This document shows, piece after piece, positions 1-10,290 of a stretch of DNA of 64,000 nucleotides. The notes under the pieces were generated by a model. The model was not told the DNA's origin, searched no databases, and was given only the letters and a program-made list of their open reading frames with translations. The DNA comes from Adiantum capillus-veneris. Lineage: Eukaryota > Streptophyta > Polypodiopsida > Polypodiales > Pteridaceae. The stretch is taken from the NCBI GenBank assembly GCA_014529385.2, contig CM043944.1:62708248-62772247 (forward strand), in the 5' to 3' direction. A program made the translations under genes and the position numbers. The number at the start of each line of letters is the position of its first letter. The stretch's first letter is position 1.

Positions 1-1125
1 CACCTCTTCATCACAAAAATGTTCAATTTTTACTCCAAAAGTAGCTGCCTCAACTGAAGAGGTGGCATGCTTAGTTGCCATATCTTCAACTAAGGTTTGC
101 ATTCCCCCCTTCCCAAATTTAGTTCTCAAGGGTAGACCTGTCTCTCTTAAGTGGATTTTACCATCCTTAAAAAAGACAACATCTTTTGACAAAGCATCAC
201 TAAAATCATCACAATCCCTTCTTACATGGTCTGTACTATCACGCCAAATACATCTATTAACAAACCCTTCTTTGGGCTGTTGTCTTTGCCTAGGAAGTGG
301 CCCTGATGGTTGGTCTTTTTCTTCAAGCTTTACCTTCAAGTCACGCATTCCCTTCACAAGCTCATCTAGCATGGACTCATCAAACTTAGGACCGATAAAA
401 GTAGGCTTTACCATTTTGTCAGAAGTTGAGGTGGAAGGACTTGTAGTGTTTACTACCATCTTGTCCCTTCTTCTTTGTCGTTTGGCAAGCAGTGAGACAG
501 CACCTTCAACCTCATTCCAGTCGGTCTTTAGTCCTTGCTCAGCATCTTTATCTTCAAGAAGAAGCTCCAAATTTTCTTAAAACTCTTTACCTGCATCTTG
601 TAAGAAAAGATCTGTCTTCTTTGCATCTAGTGTAGCCCTTTCTGTCCTGGTGAGTTGTGCATAGTGCCGCTCAAATTCCCTAAGTAGCTCTGTTATTGAT
701 AGTCCTTGCTTTGGCTTGAATACCCATTCTAAGAATTTCCTTTTGGTCACTCTCTCAGAGTCCTCCATGAAATATTCCTCCTTTAAAGCTACTTTGAGTT
801 CTTCCCAATTTCTCTCATGCCCATCTTTAATTACCCTAACATGCTCTCTAATTTCTGGAGCAACGACTAGCTCAAAGCTTTGAATCATCTCACCTTCTGA
901 CACGCGATGCAGCTCCATCTCCTTCACATACTCGCGTAAGTACTTGGTTACATCTTTGCCATTGAACTGATCCATTCTATAGACGACTGCTTGTATGGCC
1001 TTCGTTGCTGAAATCTCCCTTCTTTTAGTGGCATGTTGTTGTTGCATGAACATTGCAAATGCTTGAAACATTTGCATTGTTGCTGGGTCAAAATGCATAC
1101 CCTGTTGCTCAACATGATCACCCAT
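1..1125 (-). pseudogene. P1 gag, interrupted by a stop codon
   Basis: The first ATG lies at 1125-1123, about 30 bases past the PBS. The frame reads a Gln-rich start, then a long helical capsid-like region with the motif EDSERVTKRKFLEW. It hits a TAA at 579-577 and continues in the same frame to the window edge. P2 has CAA at that stop, so the break is a single C-to-T change in P1. Near 230-270 is a zinc-knuckle-like C-x2-[C]-x4-H-x4-C in which the second Cys is Arg; P2 keeps that Cys but has lost the last one, so the ancestor probably had a full CCHC knuckle. Gag packages element RNA in cytoplasmic particles. No known family match was checked. Confidence 0.7.
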
Positions 1126-1154
1126 GGTTACCCACAAAATCTCACCCTGGTAGT

Positions 1155-1173
1155 TTCACGTTGGGTTCACCAA
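1155..1173 (-). other. P1 primer-binding site
   Basis: On the minus strand this reads TTGGTGAACCCAACGTGAA, five bases past the LTR end. The same block with the following ...GGGTGAG leader is found at the matching place in P2 (minus) and X (plus). A PBS pairs with the 3' end of a host tRNA to prime minus-strand DNA synthesis. I did not identify the tRNA. Confidence 0.7.
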
Positions 1174-1178
1174 AAATA

Positions 1179-3188
1179 TGTCGAGAAATTTGAGGTCTTG
1201 CCAGGAAAGCATCGGGCTTATGGTTGTGAGAGTTTGTGAGAGAACTCAACAAAAACTATATGAAGGAGTTAAACCATAGATGCCATGAAGACTAGGGTTT
1301 GGAAAGAAGTGCAATCAAAGAAGACTCACTCTTTCTCTCTCGCACTCACACACACAAAGAAAGAACACAAAAGAGAATGTCAAAACAATACGAAAATGAA
1401 AACATCAAGGGTATGGTCATATCGTATCATGGGTAATATGAAAGGGTTAATAGATGAGTTAATGGCATTCAATCTTGACTGAACAAATAGGCTACGAATT
1501 GTTCTTTGGAATTGTAGTTTTGTGCTTACCATAATATATATATTTTGTCTAGTGATTGGCATTAATTGTGTGTACAAATCCTCTTGGTTCATAGCAAGAT
1601 AACTACGCTTACGTCAAAAGAAAATTTATGGTCTATGAGAGGTAGTATGATGAGATTCGGTGATAGAAGTATTTCATTAAGCCTTTCTAGGCCAAAGAGA
1701 AACACTATACGCTGTTGAAAGTGTATTTTTTGGCTAATCCATACGTTAATTCTAATAGATCGTACGGAGTGAAAGCGATAGAAATGATCATCATGTGGGT
1801 TATTCATCTAGGATAGTATGTGAGAAATGTAGATATGAGAGAAGTGAAGAGATGAGAAGTTTCCCTCCCAAGCCCTATTCTTGCCCGTAGGCAATAAGGA
1901 TACTAAGGGGAGAGATGTACCTGTAGAAAAGAGAACCTAGAATTTGCAGAGAGGATGAATTACTAAGAATGAGAGAGATAGGTTTGGTTAAGGAGATGAG
2001 ATTAGATACATATATATATATATGTTGGATTAGAGATGAAAAAGAAAACAACAAGAAATCAAGAAAACATCAATGCAGAACACATCTTACTTGACAAACC
2101 CTTCGGCACCATTATTGATGGAGAGAGAAGAAGAGTGGATAATTCCACTATGATTGATACACCAAGTGCAACACCTTCTTTGATTAGAGTTGATCTTCCA
2201 AGGATAGCGTACAAGAATGGCTCGTCTTCCTCTAGGAGAAAGTGTAGGCTTGGGCTTATGTTAATGGGGCTAAGTACAATTAGGCATTACTGCTCACTCC
2301 CTCAAGAATTCCTCTCATCAATGGCTTGAATGCTTGAGTTGTTTTCAAGGAAGAAAAGGTCCCCTTTTATAGGTGAAAGGAACCCCCAAGGGTTTACACA
2401 AGAAGAGAGGAGCCAGTGTGAATAGGAATTGGAAAAGTTGGAAATGAGCTGTCCCTGCATGATGTGGGTAGACTGGGGTTTAGTATTTTGATCATATCTC
2501 CTCAATCCTGGCTCCAAATAAAAAGTAAAAATATGGGCAGAAACTTCAGCTCATTGCCTACGATTTTCATTTTAAAATTATTTTCCAATTCGGATGGGAA
2601 CCTTGTGTAAAAAATTCATCAAGATAGGGTCCATCTCTGGCAGCAAAAGTCTTCCCGTGGTCCCCTTAGCCTAGACTTTCATTTAATTGCAAAGGACACC
2701 TCATGCCATATGAAAGCATGACACTGCTCCTTGACAAAGTTTTGTAATCATGCTTGCAATAATGCATTAAAATAAGTGTATCTTTGAAATCATGCCACCT
2801 AGTGTCCCACTATGTTTTGATTCCCTCCTAGTTTAAAAAGAAATATAAGAAAAGTATAAAAAATAAATAGAATATATATATATTGGAGTTTACCCTAGAT
2901 ATAGGATCTAGCTAGGGTGTGAGATGATAATGAGATAGTAGAAATAAATAATCAATGCCTTTTGCCCCAAGTTAAAGAGACGGAGCTATTGAGCTTTTCC
3001 CATAGTATTTTCTGATGGTAAAGTAAGGATAGGTTACCCCTGAAAAAAATAATAGGATGAGATAGAAGGCTTATTATTATACTTAAATATACATATGTAC
3101 ATTATAGGAAAGATAATTATGTATCTAAAAAGTTACAAGATAGATCTTGTAGCATGCGTTCCCACTATGTACGTGTCACAGCACGACA
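1179..3188 (-). repeat. P1 5' LTR (about 2.0 kb)
   Basis: The boundaries are TGTCG (at 3188, minus strand) and CGACA (at 1179). The LTR matches P2's LTR at 33223-35383 throughout, with many substitutions and indels. Landmarks shared by both include the block around 1868-1920 with CCCGTAGGCAATAAGGATACTA, and a TATA box near 2368. A short (TA)n run lies at 2010-2024. The open frames inside are short, are not conserved in P2 and are not genes. Confidence 0.8.
2363..2373 (-). promoter_or_regulatory. TATA box of the P1 LTR
   Basis: The minus strand reads CCTATAAAAGG, a near-consensus plant TATA box, in the correct orientation to transcribe gag. The same block is conserved at 34561-34571 in P2 although the surrounding LTR is diverged. 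This supports a real RNA polymerase II promoter in U3. Confidence 0.6.
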
Positions 3189-4540
3189 ACGCGTAGGATG
3201 TCTATTTCATCATTTTTTCTGTCTGACCACACAGATTGTTTGTTGATGTGTTGGTGAATGTGCTGTGCAAGTTTCATGGGATTTGGAAAAGATTTGGTAG
3301 GTCCATGGCCCATTATTGCCTCGATGTCCTAACTTTGCATTTTTCCATGCATATGAGGTCAAATTTGGTCCAAATGTGATGAAACTTGGTGTATAGCTTG
3401 TAAATGTCATTCAGAACATGTGCATGATGAAAAATGTTGGAGTTTGTGCCAAAAAGTGCCCTTGAGACATCCTATGCGTAGGATGTCTCCTGGTGATTTT
3501 TTCAGTGCTGGTGCTCCCAGTGCTTGCCCTTGGCCCCCCTAAGTCCCTTTTGAGCCTAATTTCAACAAAAAAGTCAAATGGATAGAGAATAACTCCCTGT
3601 GTGGACTTCACAGCCTCCGAGCCGTTTTCTGACTTTTGGAGTGCTTTTTGGCTCGACGAAATTTCTTAATGTTGGTCTCCATAGCTTCCCGATCCCTTGG
3701 GGATCCTTGCCGTATGGTTTTTGTCGACTTTGGCTTCACCGGAGCTTTATTTGGCAATTTGTCGCTCTAGAAGCACCCGTGGTTGGGTTTACATACCTTT
3801 GATGATTTGTGGTGGTCTACCACCATAGGACTTGGTTGTTGATGGTCTAGGAAAGCCGCTCGTGAAGTAAATGGCAAACGGACTTGCGGTTTGGCTGCAA
3901 GTGCAATTTGACGCTTTGTGTGTCTGATGCCGTTTTTGAAGTTTAGTACCGCTTCGGGTCACTTTTTGGTCATGCGGGTCATATAGACTTGTCGAGCATG
4001 TTGAGATGCTCCTACCCATGAATTTTGGTAGCATTTGGTTGCCGTTTCGCCGATTTTCCATTTGGTGGCCTCTTGCGGGTTTCTGGGAATTAGGGTTTTT
4101 CCCGATGGTTTCCTACTGCCTTTGGCCATCCACGACTGGTCTCCTAGACTAGGGTAAGCTGCCGATGAAGTCTTGTTGCTTTAGGGTTAGCGTTAGGCCG
4201 CCGTCTCTAGTTGTAGGTCTCTACCTCCCGCTTTGTGTGCGACCCCTACGCTAGTTTTCGCGACATAATGACAAACATGCGCGAAAAGCTCAAGGTGGTG
4301 AGCCTACCGCTCATGTCTAGAGCTCGTCGGATAGTTGTGCGGGTCGTAGAAGCTGCTGGAAGGTCGATCCGCTCTAGGTGGCAGAAGCTCTCTCCACAAA
4401 GTCAATAGTGAGAATGAGCTAAAAACGGAGTGAAAATTTCTTATAATGGAGGTTTCCTAACCACTTTTCATGAAATTTGACATGTGCTCCTATCTTCTTG
4501 CGAGATGCGGTTTAGGCTCAAAAACTTCTTGATTTGGACT
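3189..4540. other. Repeat-like DNA with palindromes, no gene
   Basis: There is no credible coding frame on either strand. The stretch starts with half of a palindrome (3189-3202) and carries an almost perfect full copy at 3466-3487. It is GC-richer than its neighbours around 3600-4400 and looks like part of an old LTR, but I found no matching LTR in the window. Confidence 0.4.
3466..3487. repeat. 22-bp palindrome, near-perfect copy
   Basis: The arms are GACATCCTATG and CGTAGGATGTC, perfect apart from one central pair. Related copies or half copies lie at 3189, 20565, 20832, 20957 and 63335, and a 12-base core occurs in both LTRs of element B. The function is unknown. Confidence 0.7.
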
Positions 4541-7092
4541 CCATTTGCTCTGTTTACCAGAAATTTGGCATTTCGGTCAAAACCTGGCCAAAACACGCTT
4601 TCCGCTTCAGTTTCATAATTGAACCCCCACTATACCATAGGTTGTCCTATAGTCACTGGTCATCCCTATATTTTTTGTTTTTCATTACGACTGTTTTTCA
4701 CCTGCTTTTTGTATTTTTAAAGTTTCTCTGCCCAAAATTAGCAAAATTAAAAGAAAAATAGCAAATCAAACCCAGAAAATCCCCGATAATCATAAAAAAT
4801 CACAAACATCACCGCAACACATTATATACACTCACATGCAATTTTTATGGTCGGATTTCTCTGGTTTACCAATATTTTTCCTGAAAAATGGCTATTTCTA
4901 CTTATATACACACACTGAGGGGCGAGCTTTTTGAAATGGGGCCTCTAAATCCAAACCAATGGGCCTACCCTCATAAAATGTTCGTAAAGAGGTACGCACA
5001 CTACTTGGGGCACCACCTTCTTTTGGGAGTGGAGAAGGAAACCAATCAAAATGACACTTGCACTCACCCACTCATGCAACACACTTTGAAAACCCCCTTA
5101 CTCTATATACACTTTGGACACTTGAACACCATCAACGATTATGCAACCCAATGCCGTGCATCAAAAATGAAATATGCAATTTGTGGAATAGCATTCACCT
5201 TCTCCCCATAAGAATACCCATAATACATCCAAACTCTTCCTCTCTCAAGCACTCATCAAAAAATCATGCACACAAGACTTGCCTCTCAAACACACAAGAG
5301 AATCACTTACATCAAACTAATACACTTTGCATAGAGAGCTCATCTCCACCTATGCAATGCCGTGACACAAATAAAATCACCATGAGAGGTAGCCACATGC
5401 ATATGTAATGAAGCAAAAGAGAGTTGGAGTGAGAAATTTCTTTAGACCAATTGAATAAGTGTGGAGAAACAAACCAATGGTAAATTGAGAATAGAACACT
5501 TACTTGATTTCTCGCACACCTTTTAAGGGGAGGACCGACGCTTGCTAACCATCACGAATTTGCGACACTTGAAAGTTTTGAAGATGATTTCATGATCATT
5601 AACATAACCATGAGAGAGATCATGATGTATTTACAAGTTATTGAGGTGCTACAAATGATTTATTGGGTTGATGGAGTCAGAGATTGTAGAATGGAAAGAG
5701 TGGAGAATAGAGTTGCACTTCCTCCAAAGAGGAAGGTTAGGAGGGAGGATGTGAAAGAGGGAGAGTTGGGGTTTTCTCTACTATTGATCAAGAAACAACA
5801 TGAAGTTGAAAATATAGGTGTGTGTCCTTGAGTCTCTCCAAGGGGGGCTATTTATAGTTGTGTAGGAGAGGGATTATGCTACACTTAATTAGAGTAAGTG
5901 ATTAGACCTAATTAAGTGTCCTTTGACCACTCATTGAATATTGGACATAAAAGGGACTATTTATTCACCAAAAATAACATTTTAGACCGTGAAGGCTCCA
6001 TAGGGGTGCATAATGTAGGTGGGCCGCACCATGAGGCCCTACGGGTGGCTCCTGCGGGGTATCTCAACTTGTCTGTCTTGGCATTTAGAAAGCATCTTTA
6101 GGTTGGTCCCATCACATGCAAGTGACCTTGAACACTCATTGCTCTTCTAGAAGATGAGTAGGGGAAAAATAAGATCTCACCCTCTTGATTTACTTGATTT
6201 ATAGTTCCCTTTTGCTGCGAATCTGACAGATTTACACTATTTTGACCATAACTTTGTACCTGTAGCTCGGAATGACATGCTTCAAAAGGCAAAATTGACC
6301 TTCTCAACATGTTTGATATGAATTTGGACTATTCTTCATGCCCATGCACCAAGGAATTCGGTTTGGGAGGTCCACACTAGGCTAGGGAACCTTTTGCTTC
6401 CAAGTCTTCTTGTATGGGCCCTTTGCTTGTATGCATCCAAGGGGAATCATGCTTTTTCAAAAGGCTATGATGCTTAAACAAATAGAGGAGGGCCCAATAT
6501 TATTTTCTTATGAAAAGAATATACAATTGGAGTCTTTTTGAAAGGAGAAAAACTATATGTATATTCTTAAGAGATATTGGGCCACCTATGTAGGGGGCAT
6601 AGAAGACTTGTAGAGAGGGACCATAATCTTTGGTAAAGACAAGTGGAGAGTTGATTTCCATGGGAATTTATCTATATGGGGTGGAAGATAGATATATTAT
6701 TTTTCTACTACTAATTCAAAAGAGGTAAGAAAGTTTGGGGGTATATAGTTGGTTATTGTATGCTTATTCTATTTACAAAGCAAAAAAGAAAAGGGTGGTA
6801 ATATAAATATATGACTAAGGTGACATTTTTGAGAAGAGTATAATGTATGTGTCGCCACAAAGGTTAAACGAAGAGGGGGACGTTGAAGAGGACGTTGAGT
6901 AGGCTGACAAATGTTGCAAAAAGATGGTTACCATTTTATGCCACTCAACACCTAGGGGCTTGCTTTGTCATTTGGCCCCATATACCTGTAGCTTCATGCT
7001 GTATAAGGGTATATATACTTGGGTTACTCCAAAAAATTTCGCAATCAAACAACAACCCTTAAAATCGTCGAAAATCATGCCCTTTTTTATTG
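4541..7092. other. No gene seen; scattered promoter-like and repeat-like sequence
   Basis: This is AT-rich DNA without a coding frame I can support. On the minus strand a TATA-like CTATAAATAGCC lies at 5847-5860, and on the plus strand a (TA)-rich block at 7009-7018, so LTR remnants are likely. No LTR pair or terminal dinucleotides could be matched. Confidence 0.3.
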
Positions 7093-7194
7093 TTTCTGTT
7101 ATTGGTTCTGCATTTGAGAGTGCCTCTAGAATGCCTTTTCTGTTATTGGTTCCGCATTTGAAAGTGCCTCTAGAATGCCCCCCCCCCCCCCCCC
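7093..7194. repeat. Two 43-bp tandem units ending in a run of 17 C
   Basis: Units 7093-7135 and 7137-7179 differ at only a few positions. Each begins TTTCTGTTATTGGTT and ends CTCTAGAATGCC. The second runs into C17 at 7178-7194. On the minus strand this is a G tract downstream of element A's last frame, where a polypurine tract and 3' LTR would be expected, so it may be A's expanded polypurine tract. I could not find a matching LTR. Confidence 0.55.
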
Positions 7195-7362
7195 TAGGCA
7201 GAGTCCTCCCGAACGACAAGGTATCGCCTCGGAGTATGTGTCGTGCATAGGTTGAAAAAGTTGTGCTAATGCCTGGCCGATTAATGTGGCCCTACTTTAT
7301 GCATACTTGGTCAATGCATGGAAAAATTAATGATGTGCAAGAGAAGGGAATAAGCAAGATGC

Positions 7363-8520
7363 TTATTGGCATTCGCCGTCTAGGTTTCCTACTTTCTTTG
7401 CAAGTAACAGCTGTAACTCTACTGCTCTCTGTTTAATTGTCTTTTTTGCAAACGGCAGTTGCTTTGCCAACACTGTTGATGGAGTCGTAGCTGTTTCTAA
7501 GGATAGAATTGGCTGGGCCGGAATGGCTATGGACCATATTGCCTTTGCTTTCCAATGGTATTCTGTTGCTGCCGGTTTTTGTAGATGGTTTGGCACTTTC
7601 TTGTTTGCCACTGGTTTGTTTTTTATTGGCATCCACATAAGTCGATTTTCCTTTTTGAAATGCAGCTGTCTGCCTTCCTTTGTTGCTTGTACTGAAGGGA
7701 GTCCCTTTTGCTTTTGCTTTGGTATCCAAATGTGAGTGACATTTGGGTTATGGCTAAACATTTTCTTTGGGATCCATATCTGTTTTATGACCTTGGTTTG
7801 TTGTTGAACCATCTGCTTTGTTGGAATTTTGTTGTTGCATTTTTGTTTGTCCGCCATGGCATTTCTATCCTTCCACCTCCATACTTGTTTTCCTTGTGTT
7901 GGTAACATAGATCTTTGCATTGCGGCCGGTGACTTCATATGTATGTAATTAGCATGGTTGGCTTTTACCTGATTGTTGGTCTCGGGTATCATGTTGTTCT
8001 TTAATGGCATTCGTGCTTTTGGCTTTGTTTCCAGTGATTGCAAGGCTTGCAGTTGATCATGCTGGTATTGTTGAGCAAAAGCTATCACCGGTTGTTCATG
8101 TTCATGCTGAATTTTGACTGCCTTTGCTTTCCAATCTATCTGCACATTGTACGCTTTTTTCCAAGGTTGCCCCAGCATCATTGTGTATTGTGTGCTTTCA
8201 TCTATCACCACATAGAATTTGTGTGGGTAAATATATTGATGTATCTGTACATGCAATATAGTCCATCCCAATGTTTTCAACGGGTGTGATGTGCTACTTT
8301 CCAGCACTTGAGGAGTAGGATGAAGTTGACCTGTGACTTTGAGCTGTTGGTATAATCCGTAAGAGATCAAATTTTCTTGAGCTCCCGAATCAAGCAATGC
8401 TGTTGATTCAACTTGATTGCTGCCCACTTTCACCGCAATTATTGGCTCCACTGTTTCCTCCTCCAACTTCGGCAGTCGAATGGCATTGATTCGCAATGGT
8501 GGTCCACTTTGTTGTTGTTG
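7363..8520 (-). pseudogene. Second retropepsin-like domain with a basic tail, C-terminal to A's integrase
   Basis: The frame is 385 codons long and open, in phase with pol. After the TAA at 8523-8521 comes Gln-Gln-Gln-Gln, then a domain with LLDSGAQ (Asp-Ser-Gly, the retropepsin active site) about 45 residues in, and MMLGQPW about 75 residues later, matching the hydrophobic-Gly strand that closes the fold. A basic, low-complexity tail follows, with repeated Trp motifs (VWRWK, IWIPKK, IWIPKQ, MWMPIK). A's ordinary protease, with DSGAG and ILGRPF, is present at 16200-15840, so this one is extra. It may have been a fused C-terminal domain (TAA from CAA next to the Gln run) or a separate frame in the env position. 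Its function is not known. Confidence 0.75.
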
Positions 8521-10290
8521 TTACAGAAACCGTCTTTTTGCAATGCGTTCTTGTGATTCGGCTTGAGCTTCTTCTCGTACTCTCTGTTTTTCCTTCATTC
8601 TTTGTTTTCCTTGATGAATTTGTTGGAGCATCTTCTGTGTGAGTGGTAGATGATACCTCCTTAGTCGACATCCACTAATCCAGTTTGGCATTTCTTCACC
8701 TGCTAATATAGCAAGCTTGAGAGATCCACTTTGTGATAGATCACTAATCACAAATGGTCCCATCCCTCGCTTTTTAAGTTTCTTGGCATGTTGCTTCAAG
8801 GTATAAACAAATACGTAATGACCTGTTTTGAACTCTTTGGTACGCACATGTTTGTCAAAAAATTATTTTTGTCTTCTCTTTTTAGCATAGATTGAAGCGA
8901 CAGCTCGTAAGCGGAGTTCATCTAGCTTTTCAAGATCATCAATTCTTGGAGAGAGCTCATGCCCTGTCCATTCCAATCTTTTTGCTACTCGTAGAGTTGG
9001 AATTAAAAACTCTATGGGTAGTATAGCATTTAGGCCAAACACCATGTTGTATGGTGTTGTTCCGATTGATGTTTTGTAAGCTACCCTGTATGCCCACAAT
9101 GTTGAGTGTAGCTGCTGATCCCTATCTGTTCTTGATTCTGACACTATTTTAGTGAGAACCGTGCATAGTGTTTTGTTAGTGGCCTCAGCTTGCCCATTGG
9201 CCTGTGGATGGTATGGTGCGGATTTCCTATGTATGACCATGAATTCCGCTAGCAGATATTCAATGACTTCATTGAGAAAATGTGTTCCACGGTCACTGAC
9301 AATTTCTATTGGTAGCCCGTAACGTACAAAAACATTCTCATACAAAAATTGTGTCGTGGTGCGTGCATTAGCTTTTTGTGTTGCTTTGGCTTCGACCCAT
9401 TTTGTGAGATATTCCGTGGCCACTATGATATATTGGGTATGGGTGCGATATGAAGGGGGTGATATAGGTCCCACAAAATCAATGCCCCATTTTGCAAATG
9501 CTCTTGCTCCCATCATTGGCCGTAATGGAATCTCATCTCTTTTTATTGGCACCTTGGTGCGTTGACATGCGTCACAACGCTTTACAAACTCTTCAGCATC
9601 CATGTGCAATGTAGGCCACCAAATTCCTGCGGTTAAGACAATTTTTACCGTCTTATCGCCCGAAAAATGGCCTCCACTTATTCCGCTATGTGCATGTTCT
9701 AGAATCAGCAGGTATTCGCTTTCACTTGCACAGATTCTAAGTTGATTGTCCTTACCTCGCTTATAGAGTTGGTTCCCAATTAACTGAAATTCACGAGCTT
9801 CCAACTCTATAGCTTTTTTCCGTGCTCTTGTGATGTTCTCAGGGAACGTCCTGGTGGTCAAGAAGTCAATGATATATTGACTCCATGCAGGTGCTATGTT
9901 TACCTGAAACAAAGTTGCGTGATCCACTGGTCGTTTGGCACTACATATAGTACAATTGGTAACATAAGAATGTGTGTCCGCATACATAGTTGGCCAATAA
10001 ACCCCTAACTATTTCAATCTCTGGTGTGTCTTCATTGTTGAACATTGAAATGCACAACCCTGGACATGTGCCTCTTCAAGGTAGCACTCGAATTCTTCCG
10101 AATTTATATATAATCGTAGGATTAGGTCCGATCCAAGATGATACAACCTTCCTGCTATCAACTGGAAGTTTTTTGTTTGTCGAATCGTTTGATGTTTGTA
10201 TCTGCATTCCGTATTATCAAACCAGCTTCCAAAGGAAAGGACGCTAACAATTTCCTGAGACCATTTGGGTACCATTTCAATGTTGAACAG
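8521..10290 (-). pseudogene. Element A integrase region with two zinc-binding (H2C2) modules
   Basis: Integrase joins element DNA to the chromosome. Two H2C2-like modules are seen in tandem. The first (about 10075-9930) has EEAH...C-x2-C (CTIC); the second (about 9700-9560) has EHAH...GGHF...C-x2-C (CDAC). The core follows with Asp in GIDFVGP, Asp in VSDRGTHF and Glu in NGQAEATN. The C-terminal part (8850-8600) has a GPF-type motif (GMGPFVISDL) and ends without a chromodomain. Stops at 10009 (TAG, in RLK-stop-LGVYWPT), 8863 and 8521 break it. The first H2C2 module has lost the usual His spacing. Confidence 0.85.

Larger units (their letters stand above)
1..3188 (-). mobile_element. P1: 5' part of a minus-strand LTR retrotransposon (LTR, PBS, gag)
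   Basis: Read on the minus strand this is LTR (3188-1179), then a primer-binding site, then gag, and the element leaves the window at position 1. A diverged second copy (P2) lies at 31560-35383 and aligns along the whole length, which fixes the boundaries. The LTR starts TGTCG and ends CGACA, a proper TG...CA pair. The right flank starts ACGCGTAGGATGTC, half of a palindrome that recurs in this window, so the insertion seems to have hit the palindrome centre. Protease, RT and integrase would lie left of the window. The superfamily is not proven here; the gag and the protease start seen in P2 suggest Ty3/gypsy. Confidence 0.8.

Noticed and set aside
62-580. 172-codon plus-strand frame at the left edge
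   Set aside because: It is antisense to the P1 gag frame, which is the one supported by P2 and by the zinc-knuckle pattern.
4160-4200. TTAGGGTT-like telomere motif
   Set aside because: Only one or two units (TTTAGGGTTAGCGTTAGG); not an array.
8408-8671. 87-codon Ser/Thr-rich frame overlapping A's integrase tail
   Set aside because: It is out of phase with pol and shadows the true frame across the Gln run.
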